The notes beneath the pieces were generated by a model. That model worked only from the letters and a program-made list of their open reading frames with translations, ran no database searches and had not been told where the DNA came from. This document shows, one piece after another, positions 38,467 to 46,414 of a DNA stretch of 64,000 nucleotides. The stretch covers positions 271 through 64,270 of the forward strand of contig NZ_LMCY01000005.1 in assembly GCF_001425685.1 (NCBI RefSeq). The letters run 5' to 3'. Each line of letters starts with the position of its first letter. The first letter of the stretch is position 1. The position numbers were made by a program, and so were the translations under genes. The stretch comes from Massilia sp. Root335. Its GTDB lineage: Bacteria; Pseudomonadota; Gammaproteobacteria; Burkholderiales; Burkholderiaceae_D.

Positions 38467-39051
38467 ATGGCAATTGTCGGCTTCATCGTCAAGGGGGACA
38501 GGACGTCGCACGGCGGTCAGGTGGTCGAATGCACCTCGCGTCGCTCGATCGACGGCCTGCTGGTGGCGCGGGTCGGCGATCTGGTCTGGTGCCCACGTTG
38601 CAACCGCATGACAAAGATCGTTACCAGCCGCTTTCCGCAGGTAACGGACAACGGCGTACCGAGTGCCTTCGACCTGGACACGACGGACTGCGGTGCGGTG
38701 CTCTACTCGCGGCACAACAATCATGCGGGTTATGGCTCCAACGACGCTCCCGCAAGCAGTCCGGCAACCGCGCAGGCGGCAGCGCCCGCGCCGCGCAGCA
38801 CGGAGGAAGCGGCAAACGTCCAGGAGCATTTCGTCCTTCGCGCGGATGGCACAGGAAAGGAGCTTGCTGGCGTGAAGTACACGCTGCGTACTGCCGACGG
38901 GCGGGAGATCGAGGGGGAAACGGATGAGCATGGGCGTACCGGCGTGGTATGGACCGATAGCCCCGAAGGAATGCAGCTCGTGCTGGGCATGGTGAACGAT
39001 GCCGGCGACGACCCCTACCATTATTCGGAAACGATCACGGACACCCTCTGA
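38467..39051 (+). CDS. PAAR-domain protein with C-terminal transthyretin-like extension
   Basis: A 194-residue protein. Residues about 1-90 form a PAAR-like domain (GFIVKGDRTSHGGQVVE, then LLVARVGDLVWCPRC, then TTDCGAVLYS), the conical tip that caps the VgrG spike of a type VI secretion system. A flexible Ala/Pro/Ser linker (95-115) joins it to a beta-rich C-terminal part (KYTLRTADGREIEGETDEHG) of the sort used as an effector-docking transthyretin-like domain. AAGGAA lies 6 bases before the start. Two bases separate it from the nuclease gene, so this tip most likely delivers that effector. No other T6SS structural gene is in the window. Confidence 0.83.
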   Translation: MAIVGFIVKGDRTSHGGQVVECTSRRSIDGLLVARVGDLVWCPRCNRMTKIVTSRFPQVTDNGVPSAFDLDTTDCGAVLYSRHNNHAGYGSNDAPASSPATAQAAAPAPRSTEEAANVQEHFVLRADGTGKELAGVKYTLRTADGREIEGETDEHGRTGVVWTDSPEGMQLVLGMVNDAGDDPYHYSETITDTL

Positions 39052-39053
39052 CC

Positions 39054-40043
39054 ATGCCGGACGATCAGACCAAACCCCGGCGGCGCGTCGTCGGACGCTC
39101 GAAAACACATGCGGGATCGCACGGCAAGACGCTGGTCCTTTCGAATCCGCTGGACCGCGGCTACCTGTGCCAGAAAATGTGCGGGTGCAATGCCGGGACG
39201 ACGATACTTAACACGCTCGGGCACGAACTGAAACAGCGCTGCACGACCGCGCGGATCTGGGCGGACGAGGAAATCAACCAGCTGGTCTGGCGTTACAAGG
39301 CCGAGGTTGGATTCAGCATGAAGACGAATCCGCCCAAGCCGCTGATGAGCATCGAGCAACCGAACCGGCCGAGCCGCTTCCCGCTCGGACGTGCGATGGG
39401 CGAGGGATTGTTCAAACGCGATCTGGAAGGCCGGCCGCAAAAAGGACTGCTGCGCATACCCGATTGCATCATCCTGAACGCCACTGGCGCGGAACTCGCG
39501 GCGATGCGGGCGAGTGGAAAAATCGACTGGGAGCGCTTGATACCGGTGAAGCAGAATATTGAAATCGTTCTTGAAATTAAGTTCGCTGGCGATAACCTCA
39601 AGCGAAGCCAAAAACTTGCATATCAAGAAATTGCTGGAAGAGAGCGCTTCAGGATACTAAAAATAAGTGACTGCGATTGTGGGAGGAAGCGCCCTGAACC
39701 TGCTACCGAGCCGGTACGAGTTCCTGTGATAACACCAATGAAACGTGAATCAGAGGACGTACGGCGCTGGTATCAGCTTTTGCCGCCTCAGCCGTCGCCA
39801 GCACCACCTCCACAGCCACAAATGCCTCAATATGGCCCAGCGGAGGTATCGAGCGAACATCGCACCCTTGCCGCGTATTTGAAAGAGCATCCCGGCAAGA
39901 CCGGGGTGGTACTGGTGGGTGCGATTCTACTGCTCATCCCAGCAACGCGCGCGCTCATCGTTGGGGTCGCTGGCGCAACGCTGCTCGTCACGTCAACAGT
40001 TGCGAACGCCGCACCAAACCAGAAGAAAAAGGAAACAAAATGA
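39054..40043 (+). CDS. Type VI effector with VRR-NUC-like nuclease domain
   Basis: A 329-residue protein. Residues about 130-205 match the PD-(D/E)xK VRR-NUC fold: RIPDCIIL with P136-D137, IVLEIKFAGD with E174-x-K176, and QKLAYQEIAG with Q191. T6SS effectors with this domain (TseV type) are known to cleave branched DNA and kill competitors. The N-terminal part has a cysteine group (CQKMCGC, C63) and no known domain. After the nuclease come a proline-rich linker (245-262) and a hydrophobic stretch (about 284-320), unusual for a DNA-cutting toxin. The gene lies between the PAAR and immunity genes. GC falls to about 40% in the nuclease core. Confidence 0.8.
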   Translation: MPDDQTKPRRRVVGRSKTHAGSHGKTLVLSNPLDRGYLCQKMCGCNAGTTILNTLGHELKQRCTTARIWADEEINQLVWRYKAEVGFSMKTNPPKPLMSIEQPNRPSRFPLGRAMGEGLFKRDLEGRPQKGLLRIPDCIILNATGAELAAMRASGKIDWERLIPVKQNIEIVLEIKFAGDNLKRSQKLAYQEIAGRERFRILKISDCDCGRKRPEPATEPVRVPVITPMKRESEDVRRWYQLLPPQPSPAPPPQPQMPQYGPAEVSSEHRTLAAYLKEHPGKTGVVLVGAILLLIPATRALIVGVAGATLLVTSTVANAAPNQKKKETK

Positions 40044-41284
40044 CGATCAGTACCGAACTCGAAAAAATCGAATCATTGCGGTCGGATTTCGAGTACATCG
40101 ATGGCGATACCGATGGGATTGTCATGACCGTCGGTTTTGTTGCTTCTTTCTATTTCTGGGGCGGGCATACTACAACCACACGACTAGCCTTGGCCGAATG
40201 CTTCGATGCTTACAAAGAAGCGTACGGTGCCAGTCTCAAGTGGGCACGCGACCCTGACAGTTGGGATGCGATTAAGCTATCGAAGATTACGTCCTCTTCG
40301 TTTCGAGATTACATCAAACTGTTGGATGAAGACGACTGTATTGAATGGTATGAATCATCAGGCAATGATCCGGATGAAGTTGGCGATTATGTCGTCAGTT
40401 GTCTGACAGAGCGCGGCTGGCAAGAACAGCACATTTCGTGTTTTCAATTTCAAGTCCCGTTTGCACATGCATTTGAGACGGAAAAATGGGAAGTCCTAAA
40501 AAGTTTATTAGCGCGATGTGTCGAACGTCTCGTTCCATTTCACGGCGTTGCCGGGTTGGCTGCGGCGACCATCGAACAGGGAGAAGATTGGGAACCTGAA
40601 GCTCTGGATTTGGCGACCCGTTATCGTGCACTATCTATCGAAGACATGGTGGCCGACTTACCCCATGCACCGGATGGCTTGAAAGGGATTAATTGGCTCA
40701 CCTTCGTCGGTGATCTCCTTACCGAACGCCTCGGCGGCCCGAAGGCATTCGCCACATATTGCCAACGATTTAACGTCCATCCAGAGCGATATGCAAATGG
40801 CTTCATCATCCGCGCCGGTGACACGCCGCAGCTCGGCCCGGTTGACGAACCGCCGCCGGAAGCCTACGTACGCGCCAACGCGGCGATACGCCCACTCCGC
40901 AACGGCAAGTACGAATCGATGGGCAGCGGCTCCATCGACGGTGAACTGCGTTTCAATCGATGCACGTCCGACCTCTGGATACGCCGCTTCGACGGCCCGG
41001 GCATCTGGCCGCCGGCATCCTTTGCCGGACTGCCGCGCGGTCCGGTCGGCACCGAGCCTGCGAAGAAAGTGCGGATCGAAACCGGAAAACCATGCGTTGT
41101 TCATGGCCGCTACCGCAAGTACCCGCTGGAGCCGGCGCAACCCGGCGACGGCGCCGACGACATTCGCGGCCCGATGGTCGTCCTTCTGCCCGGCGATCTC
41201 GCCCCGTTCCACGTCACGCTCGGCCCGCACGGCGAATTCGTGAGCCGTGAAGTCGCCACGTGGGAACTGGTCGCTGAATTGTGA
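40040..41284 (+). CDS. DUF3396-like type VI immunity protein with C-terminal extension
   Basis: A 414-residue protein whose start overlaps the effector stop (ATGA). Residues about 25-295 resemble the DUF3396/type VI immunity family, which accompanies VRR-NUC effectors: MTVGFVASFYFWGG, LAECFDAYKEAYGASLKWAR, WLTFVGDLLTERLGG and GFIIRAGDTPQLGPVDEPPP. No signal peptide is seen, as expected for protection against a cytosolic nuclease. The last 100 residues (from SIDGELRFN) form an extra domain I cannot name. GC is about 37-47% up to position 40800 and then above 70%, so the gene looks like a fusion of segments of different origin. Confidence 0.75.
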   Translation: MTISTELEKIESLRSDFEYIDGDTDGIVMTVGFVASFYFWGGHTTTTRLALAECFDAYKEAYGASLKWARDPDSWDAIKLSKITSSSFRDYIKLLDEDDCIEWYESSGNDPDEVGDYVVSCLTERGWQEQHISCFQFQVPFAHAFETEKWEVLKSLLARCVERLVPFHGVAGLAAATIEQGEDWEPEALDLATRYRALSIEDMVADLPHAPDGLKGINWLTFVGDLLTERLGGPKAFATYCQRFNVHPERYANGFIIRAGDTPQLGPVDEPPPEAYVRANAAIRPLRNGKYESMGSGSIDGELRFNRCTSDLWIRRFDGPGIWPPASFAGLPRGPVGTEPAKKVRIETGKPCVVHGRYRKYPLEPAQPGDGADDIRGPMVVLLPGDLAPFHVTLGPHGEFVSREVATWELVAEL

Positions 41285-41296
41285 TGGTGCAAAATA

Positions 41297-41326
41297 GTGT
41301 CGGAAGAGGCGGGCCTGCGCAGTTGA
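41297..41326 (+). repeat. Right direct repeat: orphan copy of the dehydrogenase 3' end
   Basis: In the frame of the dehydrogenase these bases read V-S-E-E-A-G-L-R-S-stop, the same nonapeptide as codons inside the gene at 38261-38287. The first 17 bases are identical; the later differences are all synonymous. It is most simply the original end of the dehydrogenase gene, displaced by the insertion. Confidence 0.8.
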
Positions 41327-41337
41327 TCGTGCGCCGA

Positions 41338-42345
41338 TCACTCGTGCGCCGGCGTCGCATCCGGCTCGATGACGAGCAGATCGCCGTCCAGCCGAGCCGT
41401 CGTGCCGAGGTCGCGGCACAGTGCCTGCATGCGGGTATCGATCCACGTGCGCTGCGTATGGCCGGCCGGCGCCGCGCGGCCCTGGCGGATGAATATGGGG
41501 TGCAGCACGATGCGGCGCAGCGCGTCGGCGCCCAGCTGCACCTCGAACAGCAGTTGATGGTCGTTGCGCAGGTCCGGATCGACGGCGTAGTCGTCGACGA
41601 GGTCGCCGGCCGCGTACAAGATCGGCCAGCCCCGGTACAGCTCGATGCCGTGGAAGACGTGGGCGCTGTGGCCGTAGACGATCTTCCAGCCGATGTCGAT
41701 CGCGGCGTGCGCCAGGCGGCGCAGGTGCGGGCCGGGCGCCGTCACCCTGTTCGGCCCCCAGTGCAGCGACAGGATGGGCCAGCGCACGCCGGCCGCGCGC
41801 AGGGGCGCGAGCGCGCGTGCGAAGGCGTCGATGGCGGCCGCCTCGTCGTGCAGGTCCAGCCAGGCGATGCCGGGATGGTCGTCCGTGGCGGCGAAATCGT
41901 CCTGATGGTCGCAGAACGCCGCCATGCCGACCAATACGTCGCCGCAGGGCACGACGGCCGGCGACTGCGCCCAATCCAGGTCGGGGCCGGCGCCCGTGTG
42001 GGCGATGCCGTGCGCGTCCAGGATGCGCAGGGTGTCGGCCAGGCCCTGCACGTCGTAGTCGAGGCTGTGGTTGTTCGCCAGGCTGACGAGCCGGATGCCG
42101 GCGTCCAGCAGCGCCTGGCCGGCCTCGGGCAGGGCGGCGAAGTAATATGCCTTGGGGGCGCCGTGCCAGCGCCCGGTGCTGTCAGTGAGTGCACACTCCA
42201 GGTTGACGATGGCGAGGTCGGCGGCGCGCAGCAGGGGAGACACGGCGTCCAGCGGCGCGTGGATGCCGTCGCGCCGCATGACGTCGCGCACGTGGCGGCC
42301 CAGCATGGCGTCGCCGCCGAACATGAGGCGCAGGTCGGCGGCCAT
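41338..42345 (-). CDS. CapA-family protein (metallophosphatase-like)
   Basis: A 335-residue protein of the CapA/PGA_cap family. Motifs in order are FGGDAMLGRHV (residues 9-19), NLECALTD (about 48-55), SLANNHSLDY (about 87-96), LSLHWGPN and the metal-binding GHSAHVFHGIELY. The fold is related to calcineurin-like phosphoesterases. The prototype takes part in poly-gamma-glutamate capsule synthesis, but many homologues outside capsule loci have unknown roles and no cap genes are near. The downstream end lies 11 bases from the displaced dehydrogenase tail. The hydrolase gene lies 1 base upstream on the same strand, so both form one operon. Confidence 0.85.
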   Translation of the reverse strand: MAADLRLMFGGDAMLGRHVRDVMRRDGIHAPLDAVSPLLRAADLAIVNLECALTDSTGRWHGAPKAYYFAALPEAGQALLDAGIRLVSLANNHSLDYDVQGLADTLRILDAHGIAHTGAGPDLDWAQSPAVVPCGDVLVGMAAFCDHQDDFAATDDHPGIAWLDLHDEAAAIDAFARALAPLRAAGVRWPILSLHWGPNRVTAPGPHLRRLAHAAIDIGWKIVYGHSAHVFHGIELYRGWPILYAAGDLVDDYAVDPDLRNDHQLLFEVQLGADALRRIVLHPIFIRQGRAAPAGHTQRTWIDTRMQALCRDLGTTARLDGDLLVIEPDATPAHE

Positions 42346-42346
42346 T

Positions 42347-42985
42347 TTAGTGGCGCGGGAACTGCCCGGTGAACCAGTCGGACGCCTGTCGCGCCACCTC
42401 TTCCAGCGTGCCCGGTTCTTCGAACAGGTGCGTCGCGCCGGGCACGATCACCAGCCGTTTCATGCAGCCCAGTTCCGCATAAGCCTGCCGGTTCAGGGCG
42501 ATGACGGGTTCGTCGGCGCCGCCCACGATCAACAGGGTGGGCGCTTCGACGGCGCGCAGCGCGTCGACGCCGGCCAGGTCCGGCCGCCCGCCGCGCGAGA
42601 CGACGGCCGCGACGGGCACCGCCGGATCGGCCGCCAGTTGCAGTGCGGCGGCCGCGCCCGTGCTGGCGCCGAACAGGCCGAGGGGCAGGGCCAGCGTCGC
42701 TTCCTGTGCGCCCAGCCAGGCGGCGGCCGTGCGCAAGCGGTGCGTGAGCAGGGCAATGTCGAAGCGGTTGTGGTATTGCCGGTCCTCGCCCGGCGTGAGC
42801 AGGTCCAGCAGCAGGGTGCCGATGCCGGCGTCGCGCAGCACGTGCGCCACATGGTTGTTGCGCGGACTGAGCCGGCTGCTGCCGCTGCCGTGCGCGAACA
42901 GGACGATACCCAGCGCGCCGTGCGGCAGTTCGAGCATGCCTTCCATCGTCGCCGCGCCGCTGTCGATGTGGACCAGGGATTTCAT
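42347..42985 (-). CDS. Alpha/beta hydrolase, dienelactone hydrolase-like
   Basis: A 212-residue alpha/beta hydrolase. The oxyanion-region motif LFAHGSGSSRLSP, the nucleophile elbow GLFGASTGAAAAL with its serine, the acid in GGADEPV and the catalytic histidine in PGATHLFEEPG are all in order. These cytosolic proteins hydrolyse esters or lactones and are often found near phosphoribosyltransferase domains, which are absent here. The ATG at 42985 was chosen over an upstream GTG at 43051 because the fold starts there. It precedes capA with no gap, suggesting translational coupling. Confidence 0.85.
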   Translation of the reverse strand: MKSLVHIDSGAATMEGMLELPHGALGIVLFAHGSGSSRLSPRNNHVAHVLRDAGIGTLLLDLLTPGEDRQYHNRFDIALLTHRLRTAAAWLGAQEATLALPLGLFGASTGAAAALQLAADPAVPVAAVVSRGGRPDLAGVDALRAVEAPTLLIVGGADEPVIALNRQAYAELGCMKRLVIVPGATHLFEEPGTLEEVARQASDWFTGQFPRH

Positions 42986-43051
42986 GATCGTTGGACCGCC
43001 ACGACGGGCAAAAATTCGCCGCCCGATTGTTAAACATGGCAGGTGCCGCAC

Positions 43052-43361
43052 CGTTTTGAAGACCGGGATCGTCCCGTTCCCGGCGCCAGGGACATGCCTT
43101 CCCGGCGGTGGCCGCGAGCCCGGAGGCGCGACTCTCGAACGCGGGTTTCCACGTGGAATTTGTTACGATATTTTAATGATGCGAAACAATGGGCGTATGC
43201 ATAAGTTAGTAAAAACAAGCACTTATGTTCAAAAATATCTGACTCATGATTTATTAATGTTGTAATATCACGTCGATAACATGGCTGGAATTCGGCCGTG
43301 TCCTGCAGGCCTTGCCGTTTCTGCACTACAATACGGGATTCTCCAAATACCAATATTCACT
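43052..43361. other. AT-rich control region upstream of mlaF
   Basis: No gene is credible in these 310 bases. The part at about 43165-43280 is strongly AT-rich for this genome and includes CATAAG...CTTATG, which can pair. It lies between divergent units (hydrolase-capA and the mla operon) and so probably holds both promoters. Confidence 0.5.
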
Positions 43362-44165
43362 GTGTCCAACCTCGTCGAAATCCGCGATCTGCATTTTTCG
43401 TATGGCGATCGCCCGATCCTGCAGAACCTGAGCATGGACTTCCCGCGCGGCAAGCTGATTGCCGTCATGGGCGGCTCCGGTTCGGGCAAGACGACGGTGC
43501 TGCGTCTGATCGGCGGGCAGATCAAGGCCCAGCGCGGGACCGTCGCGGTGAATGGCGAGATCGTGAACCAGCTCGATACGGACGGCCTGTATCGCCTGCG
43601 CCGCAAGATGGGCATGCTGTTCCAGTTCGGCGCCCTGTTCACCGACCTGACCGTGTTCGAGAACGTCGCCTTCCCGCTGCGCGAGCACACGGACCTGCCG
43701 GAGGAACTGATCCGCGACCTGGTGCTGATGCGCCTGAACGCCGTCGGCCTGCGCAATGCGGCCAATCTGAAGCCGAACGAGATCTCGGGCGGCATGGCGC
43801 GCCGCGTGGCGCTCGCGCGCGCCGTCGCGCTCGACCCCGCCCTGATCATGTACGACGAACCGTTCGCCGGCCTCGACCCGATTTCGATGGGCGTGACCGC
43901 GAACCTGATCCGCAACCTGAACGACGCGCTCGGCTCGACGTCGATCGTCGTCTCGCACGACGTGAACGAGACCTTCATGATCGCCGATTATGTGTATTTC
44001 CTGTCCGCCGGCAGGATCGTCGCCGCGGGCACGCCGGACGAGATGCGCCGCTCGGCCGACCCGTACGTCAAACAGTTCGTGAATGCCGAGCCGGACGGGC
44101 CCGTGCCGTTCCACTATCCCGGCAAGTCGCTGGCCGAAGACCTGGGCCTCGGAGGCAAGCGATGA
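43362..44165 (+). CDS. mlaF: Phospholipid ABC transporter ATP-binding protein MlaF
   Basis: A 267-residue ABC ATPase. Walker A GGSGSGKTT (about residues 38-46), the signature NEISGGMARRVALARA, Walker B LIMYDEPFAGLDP and a switch histidine in VVSHDV are all present. It powers retrograde or anterograde glycerophospholipid movement between membranes with MlaE, MlaD and MlaB. I place the start at the GTG at 43362 (SNLVEIRDLHFSYG follows, the normal MlaF N-terminus); the frame is open to 43281 but that part is not conserved in pattern. It overlaps mlaE by an ATGA. Confidence 0.95.
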   Translation: MSNLVEIRDLHFSYGDRPILQNLSMDFPRGKLIAVMGGSGSGKTTVLRLIGGQIKAQRGTVAVNGEIVNQLDTDGLYRLRRKMGMLFQFGALFTDLTVFENVAFPLREHTDLPEELIRDLVLMRLNAVGLRNAANLKPNEISGGMARRVALARAVALDPALIMYDEPFAGLDPISMGVTANLIRNLNDALGSTSIVVSHDVNETFMIADYVYFLSAGRIVAAGTPDEMRRSADPYVKQFVNAEPDGPVPFHYPGKSLAEDLGLGGKR

Positions 44166-44941
44166 CCAATTTCCTGGCAGCCATCGGCGGCTTCGTCCTC
44201 GATACCTTTGCCCGCGTCGGCTTCGTCACGCGCTCGTTCTTCGGCCTGGCCGCCAAGGCGCCCGGCGCGCTGCGCCGTCCGGCGCTGATTTCGGAACAGG
44301 TCCACTTCATCGGCAATTATTCGCTGCTGATCATCACGGTGTCCGGCCTGTTCGTCGGCATGGTGCTGGCCCTGCAGGGGTATTACACGCTGAGCCAGTT
44401 CGGCGCCGAGGAAAAGCTGGGCCAGCTCGTGGCGCTGTCGCTGCTGCGCGAACTCGGTCCGGTCGTGACGGCGCTGCTGTTCGCCGGCCGCGCCGGCACG
44501 TCGCTGACGGCGGAAATCGGCCTCATGAAGGCGGGCGAGCAATTGACCGCGATGGAAATGATGGCCGTCAACCCGATCCAGCGCGTGCTGGCGCCCCGTT
44601 TCTGGGCCGGCCTGGTCGCCATGCCGGTGCTGGCCGCCGTGTTCTCCGCCGTCGGCGTGATCGGCGGCTACCTGGTCGGCGTGCAGCTGATCGGCGTGGA
44701 CGAGGGCGCGTTCTGGTCGCAGATGCAGGCGAACATCGACGTGCGTCGCGACATCCTGAACGGGGTCATCAAGAGCTTCGTGTTCGGCATGGCCGTGACG
44801 TTCACGGCGCTGTTCCAGGGCTATGAAGCGCAGCCGACGCCGGAAGGCGTGTCGCGCGCCACCACGCGGACCGTCGTGATCGCGTCGCTGATGGTGCTGG
44901 GGCTGGACTTCATCATGACCGCCTTGATGTTCAACAAGTAA
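44162..44941 (+). CDS. mlaE: Phospholipid ABC transporter permease MlaE
   Basis: A 259-residue inner-membrane permease with five to six hydrophobic segments. Family motifs are EQVHFIGNYSLLIIT, then FAGRAGTSLTAEIGLMKAGE with the coupling-helix region, and TFTALFQGYEA near the C-terminus. Two copies make the transport channel above MlaF. Its ATG overlaps the mlaF stop, so translation is coupled. Length fits the family (about 260). Confidence 0.95.
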   Translation: MTNFLAAIGGFVLDTFARVGFVTRSFFGLAAKAPGALRRPALISEQVHFIGNYSLLIITVSGLFVGMVLALQGYYTLSQFGAEEKLGQLVALSLLRELGPVVTALLFAGRAGTSLTAEIGLMKAGEQLTAMEMMAVNPIQRVLAPRFWAGLVAMPVLAAVFSAVGVIGGYLVGVQLIGVDEGAFWSQMQANIDVRRDILNGVIKSFVFGMAVTFTALFQGYEAQPTPEGVSRATTRTVVIASLMVLGLDFIMTALMFNK

Positions 44942-44962
44942 TCTGAATAGTTGGGAAAATTT

Positions 44963-45436
44963 ATGCATCGTAAATCCATTGACGTCTGGGTCGGCCTTTT
45001 TGTCCTGTTGGGTGCGTTAGCGCTCCTTTTCCTTGCACTCAAAGCCGGTAACATGAGCACGATTTCGTTCAGCAAGACCTATGCGATCACGGGCCGGTTC
45101 GACAATATCGGCGGCCTCAAGCCGCAATCGCCGGTCAAGAGCGCGGGTGTGGTCGTGGGCCGCGTGGGCGCCATCGCCTTCGACGACAAGACTTTCCAGG
45201 CCCTCGTGCGCCTCGATTTGAACCCTGCTTACAAGTTTCCGAAAGACAGTTCCCTGAAGATCCTGACGTCGGGTCTGCTGGGTGAGCAATACATCGGCAT
45301 CGAAGCCGGCGGCGACACGAACAATCTCGTCGAAGGCGACCGCATCACCCGTACGCAGTCGGCCGCAGTGCTCGAAGACTTGATCAATCAATTTATTTAT
45401 AGCAAGGCAGCCGAAGGAAAGGACAGTAGCAAATGA
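44963..45436 (+). CDS. mlaD: Phospholipid-binding MCE-domain protein MlaD
   Basis: A 157-residue single-MCE protein. One N-terminal membrane anchor (about residues 9-29, VWVGLFVLLGALALLFLAL) is followed by the MCE domain (about 38-118: ITGRFDNIGGLKPQSPVKSA, GVVVGRVGAI, TSGLLGEQYIGIEAG). It forms a hexameric ring in the periplasm that carries lipid between MlaE and MlaC. The ATG at 44963 is preceded by GGGAAAA. Its stop overlaps the mlaA start by four bases. Confidence 0.95.
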   Translation: MHRKSIDVWVGLFVLLGALALLFLALKAGNMSTISFSKTYAITGRFDNIGGLKPQSPVKSAGVVVGRVGAIAFDDKTFQALVRLDLNPAYKFPKDSSLKILTSGLLGEQYIGIEAGGDTNNLVEGDRITRTQSAAVLEDLINQFIYSKAAEGKDSSK

Positions 45437-46338
45437 TGAACCGCAATGACTCCGCCCCGCCGCGCACGCGCACCGGCCTGGCGCTGGCACTCGGTGCAGC
45501 CGTACTGTTGAGCGGCTGCGCGACGACCGCCAATCCCAAGGACCCGTTCGAGAAGTTCAACCGCGCCATGTTCAGCTTCAACGACTCGGTCGACCGCGTC
45601 GCCCTGAAGCCGGCCGCCACCGCGTACAAGAACGTCACCCCGATCTTCGTGCAAACGGGCGTGAACAATTTCTTCGGTAACTTGACGGACCTGTGGAGCT
45701 CGCTGAACAATTTCGCCCAGCTCAAGGGCAAGGACGGCCTGAACGATTTCATGCGTTTTGCCGTCAACTCGACCCTCGGCCTGGTCGGCGTGCTCGACAT
45801 CGCCACCCCGGCCGGCATGCGCAAGCATAACGAGGACTTCGGCCAGACCCTCGGTTTCTGGGGCGTGCCGAGCGGTCCGTACTTGATGTTGCCGTTGCTG
45901 GGCCCATCTACGGTGCGTGACACCGCGGCCTTGCCGGGCGACTGGTGGGGCGACCCGTGGACCCACGTGAACGATGTGCCGTGGCGTACCGGCGGCGTCG
46001 TCCTGCGCGCGGTCGACCAGCGCGCCAGCGTGCTGGACGCGTCGAACCTGCTGGAAGACGCCGCCCTCGACCGCTACGAGTTCATCCGTGACGGCTATAT
46101 GCAGCGCCGCAGCAGCAAGGTGCTCGACACGGACAAGGCGCAAGAGCGCGCCGACAAGGTCCACGAAAAGCTGGAAAAGGTTCAGGAGAAGGTCGAGTCG
46201 AAGCTGGGCGTGAAGCTGGGCCCGAAACCGGCCCCGGAAGACGGTGCGGACGAGCCCGCAACCGCGCCGGAGACGGGTTCGGCGCCGAATAATCCGCCTG
46301 TGCCGGCGCCCGTGTCATCCGAACCGGTCCGGAAATAG
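45433..46338 (+). CDS. mlaA: Outer-membrane lipoprotein MlaA (VacJ)
   Basis: A 301-residue lipoprotein: signal peptide with lipobox LLSGC (cysteine at about residue 29), then the VacJ domain with DPFEKFNRAMFSFNDSVDR (37-55) and GVPSGPYLMLPLLGPSTVRD. The last 70 residues are an extra charged and Pro/Ala-rich tail (EKLEKVQEKVESKLG, then PAPEDGADEPATAPE), longer than in enterobacterial MlaA. It removes phospholipid from the outer leaflet of the outer membrane. Its place inside the mla operon, rather than at a separate locus, is usual for Burkholderiales. Confidence 0.95.
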   Translation: MMNRNDSAPPRTRTGLALALGAAVLLSGCATTANPKDPFEKFNRAMFSFNDSVDRVALKPAATAYKNVTPIFVQTGVNNFFGNLTDLWSSLNNFAQLKGKDGLNDFMRFAVNSTLGLVGVLDIATPAGMRKHNEDFGQTLGFWGVPSGPYLMLPLLGPSTVRDTAALPGDWWGDPWTHVNDVPWRTGGVVLRAVDQRASVLDASNLLEDAALDRYEFIRDGYMQRRSSKVLDTDKAQERADKVHEKLEKVQEKVESKLGVKLGPKPAPEDGADEPATAPETGSAPNNPPVPAPVSSEPVRK

Positions 46339-46414
46339 TTAACTACGGTACAGCCAGGCCGTCCGCGCACTACGCGGGACCGCCGGGTCAGACCCAACCC
46401 AATAAAGGAAGCGT

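Noticed and set aside
38261..41326. tRNA-associated integrative element
   Set aside because: No tRNA gene and no integrase were found at either edge; the repeat is part of a protein-coding gene.
43281..43361. N-terminal extension of MlaF
   Set aside because: The 27 codons before the GTG at 43362 are unlike MlaF and overlap the likely promoter region.
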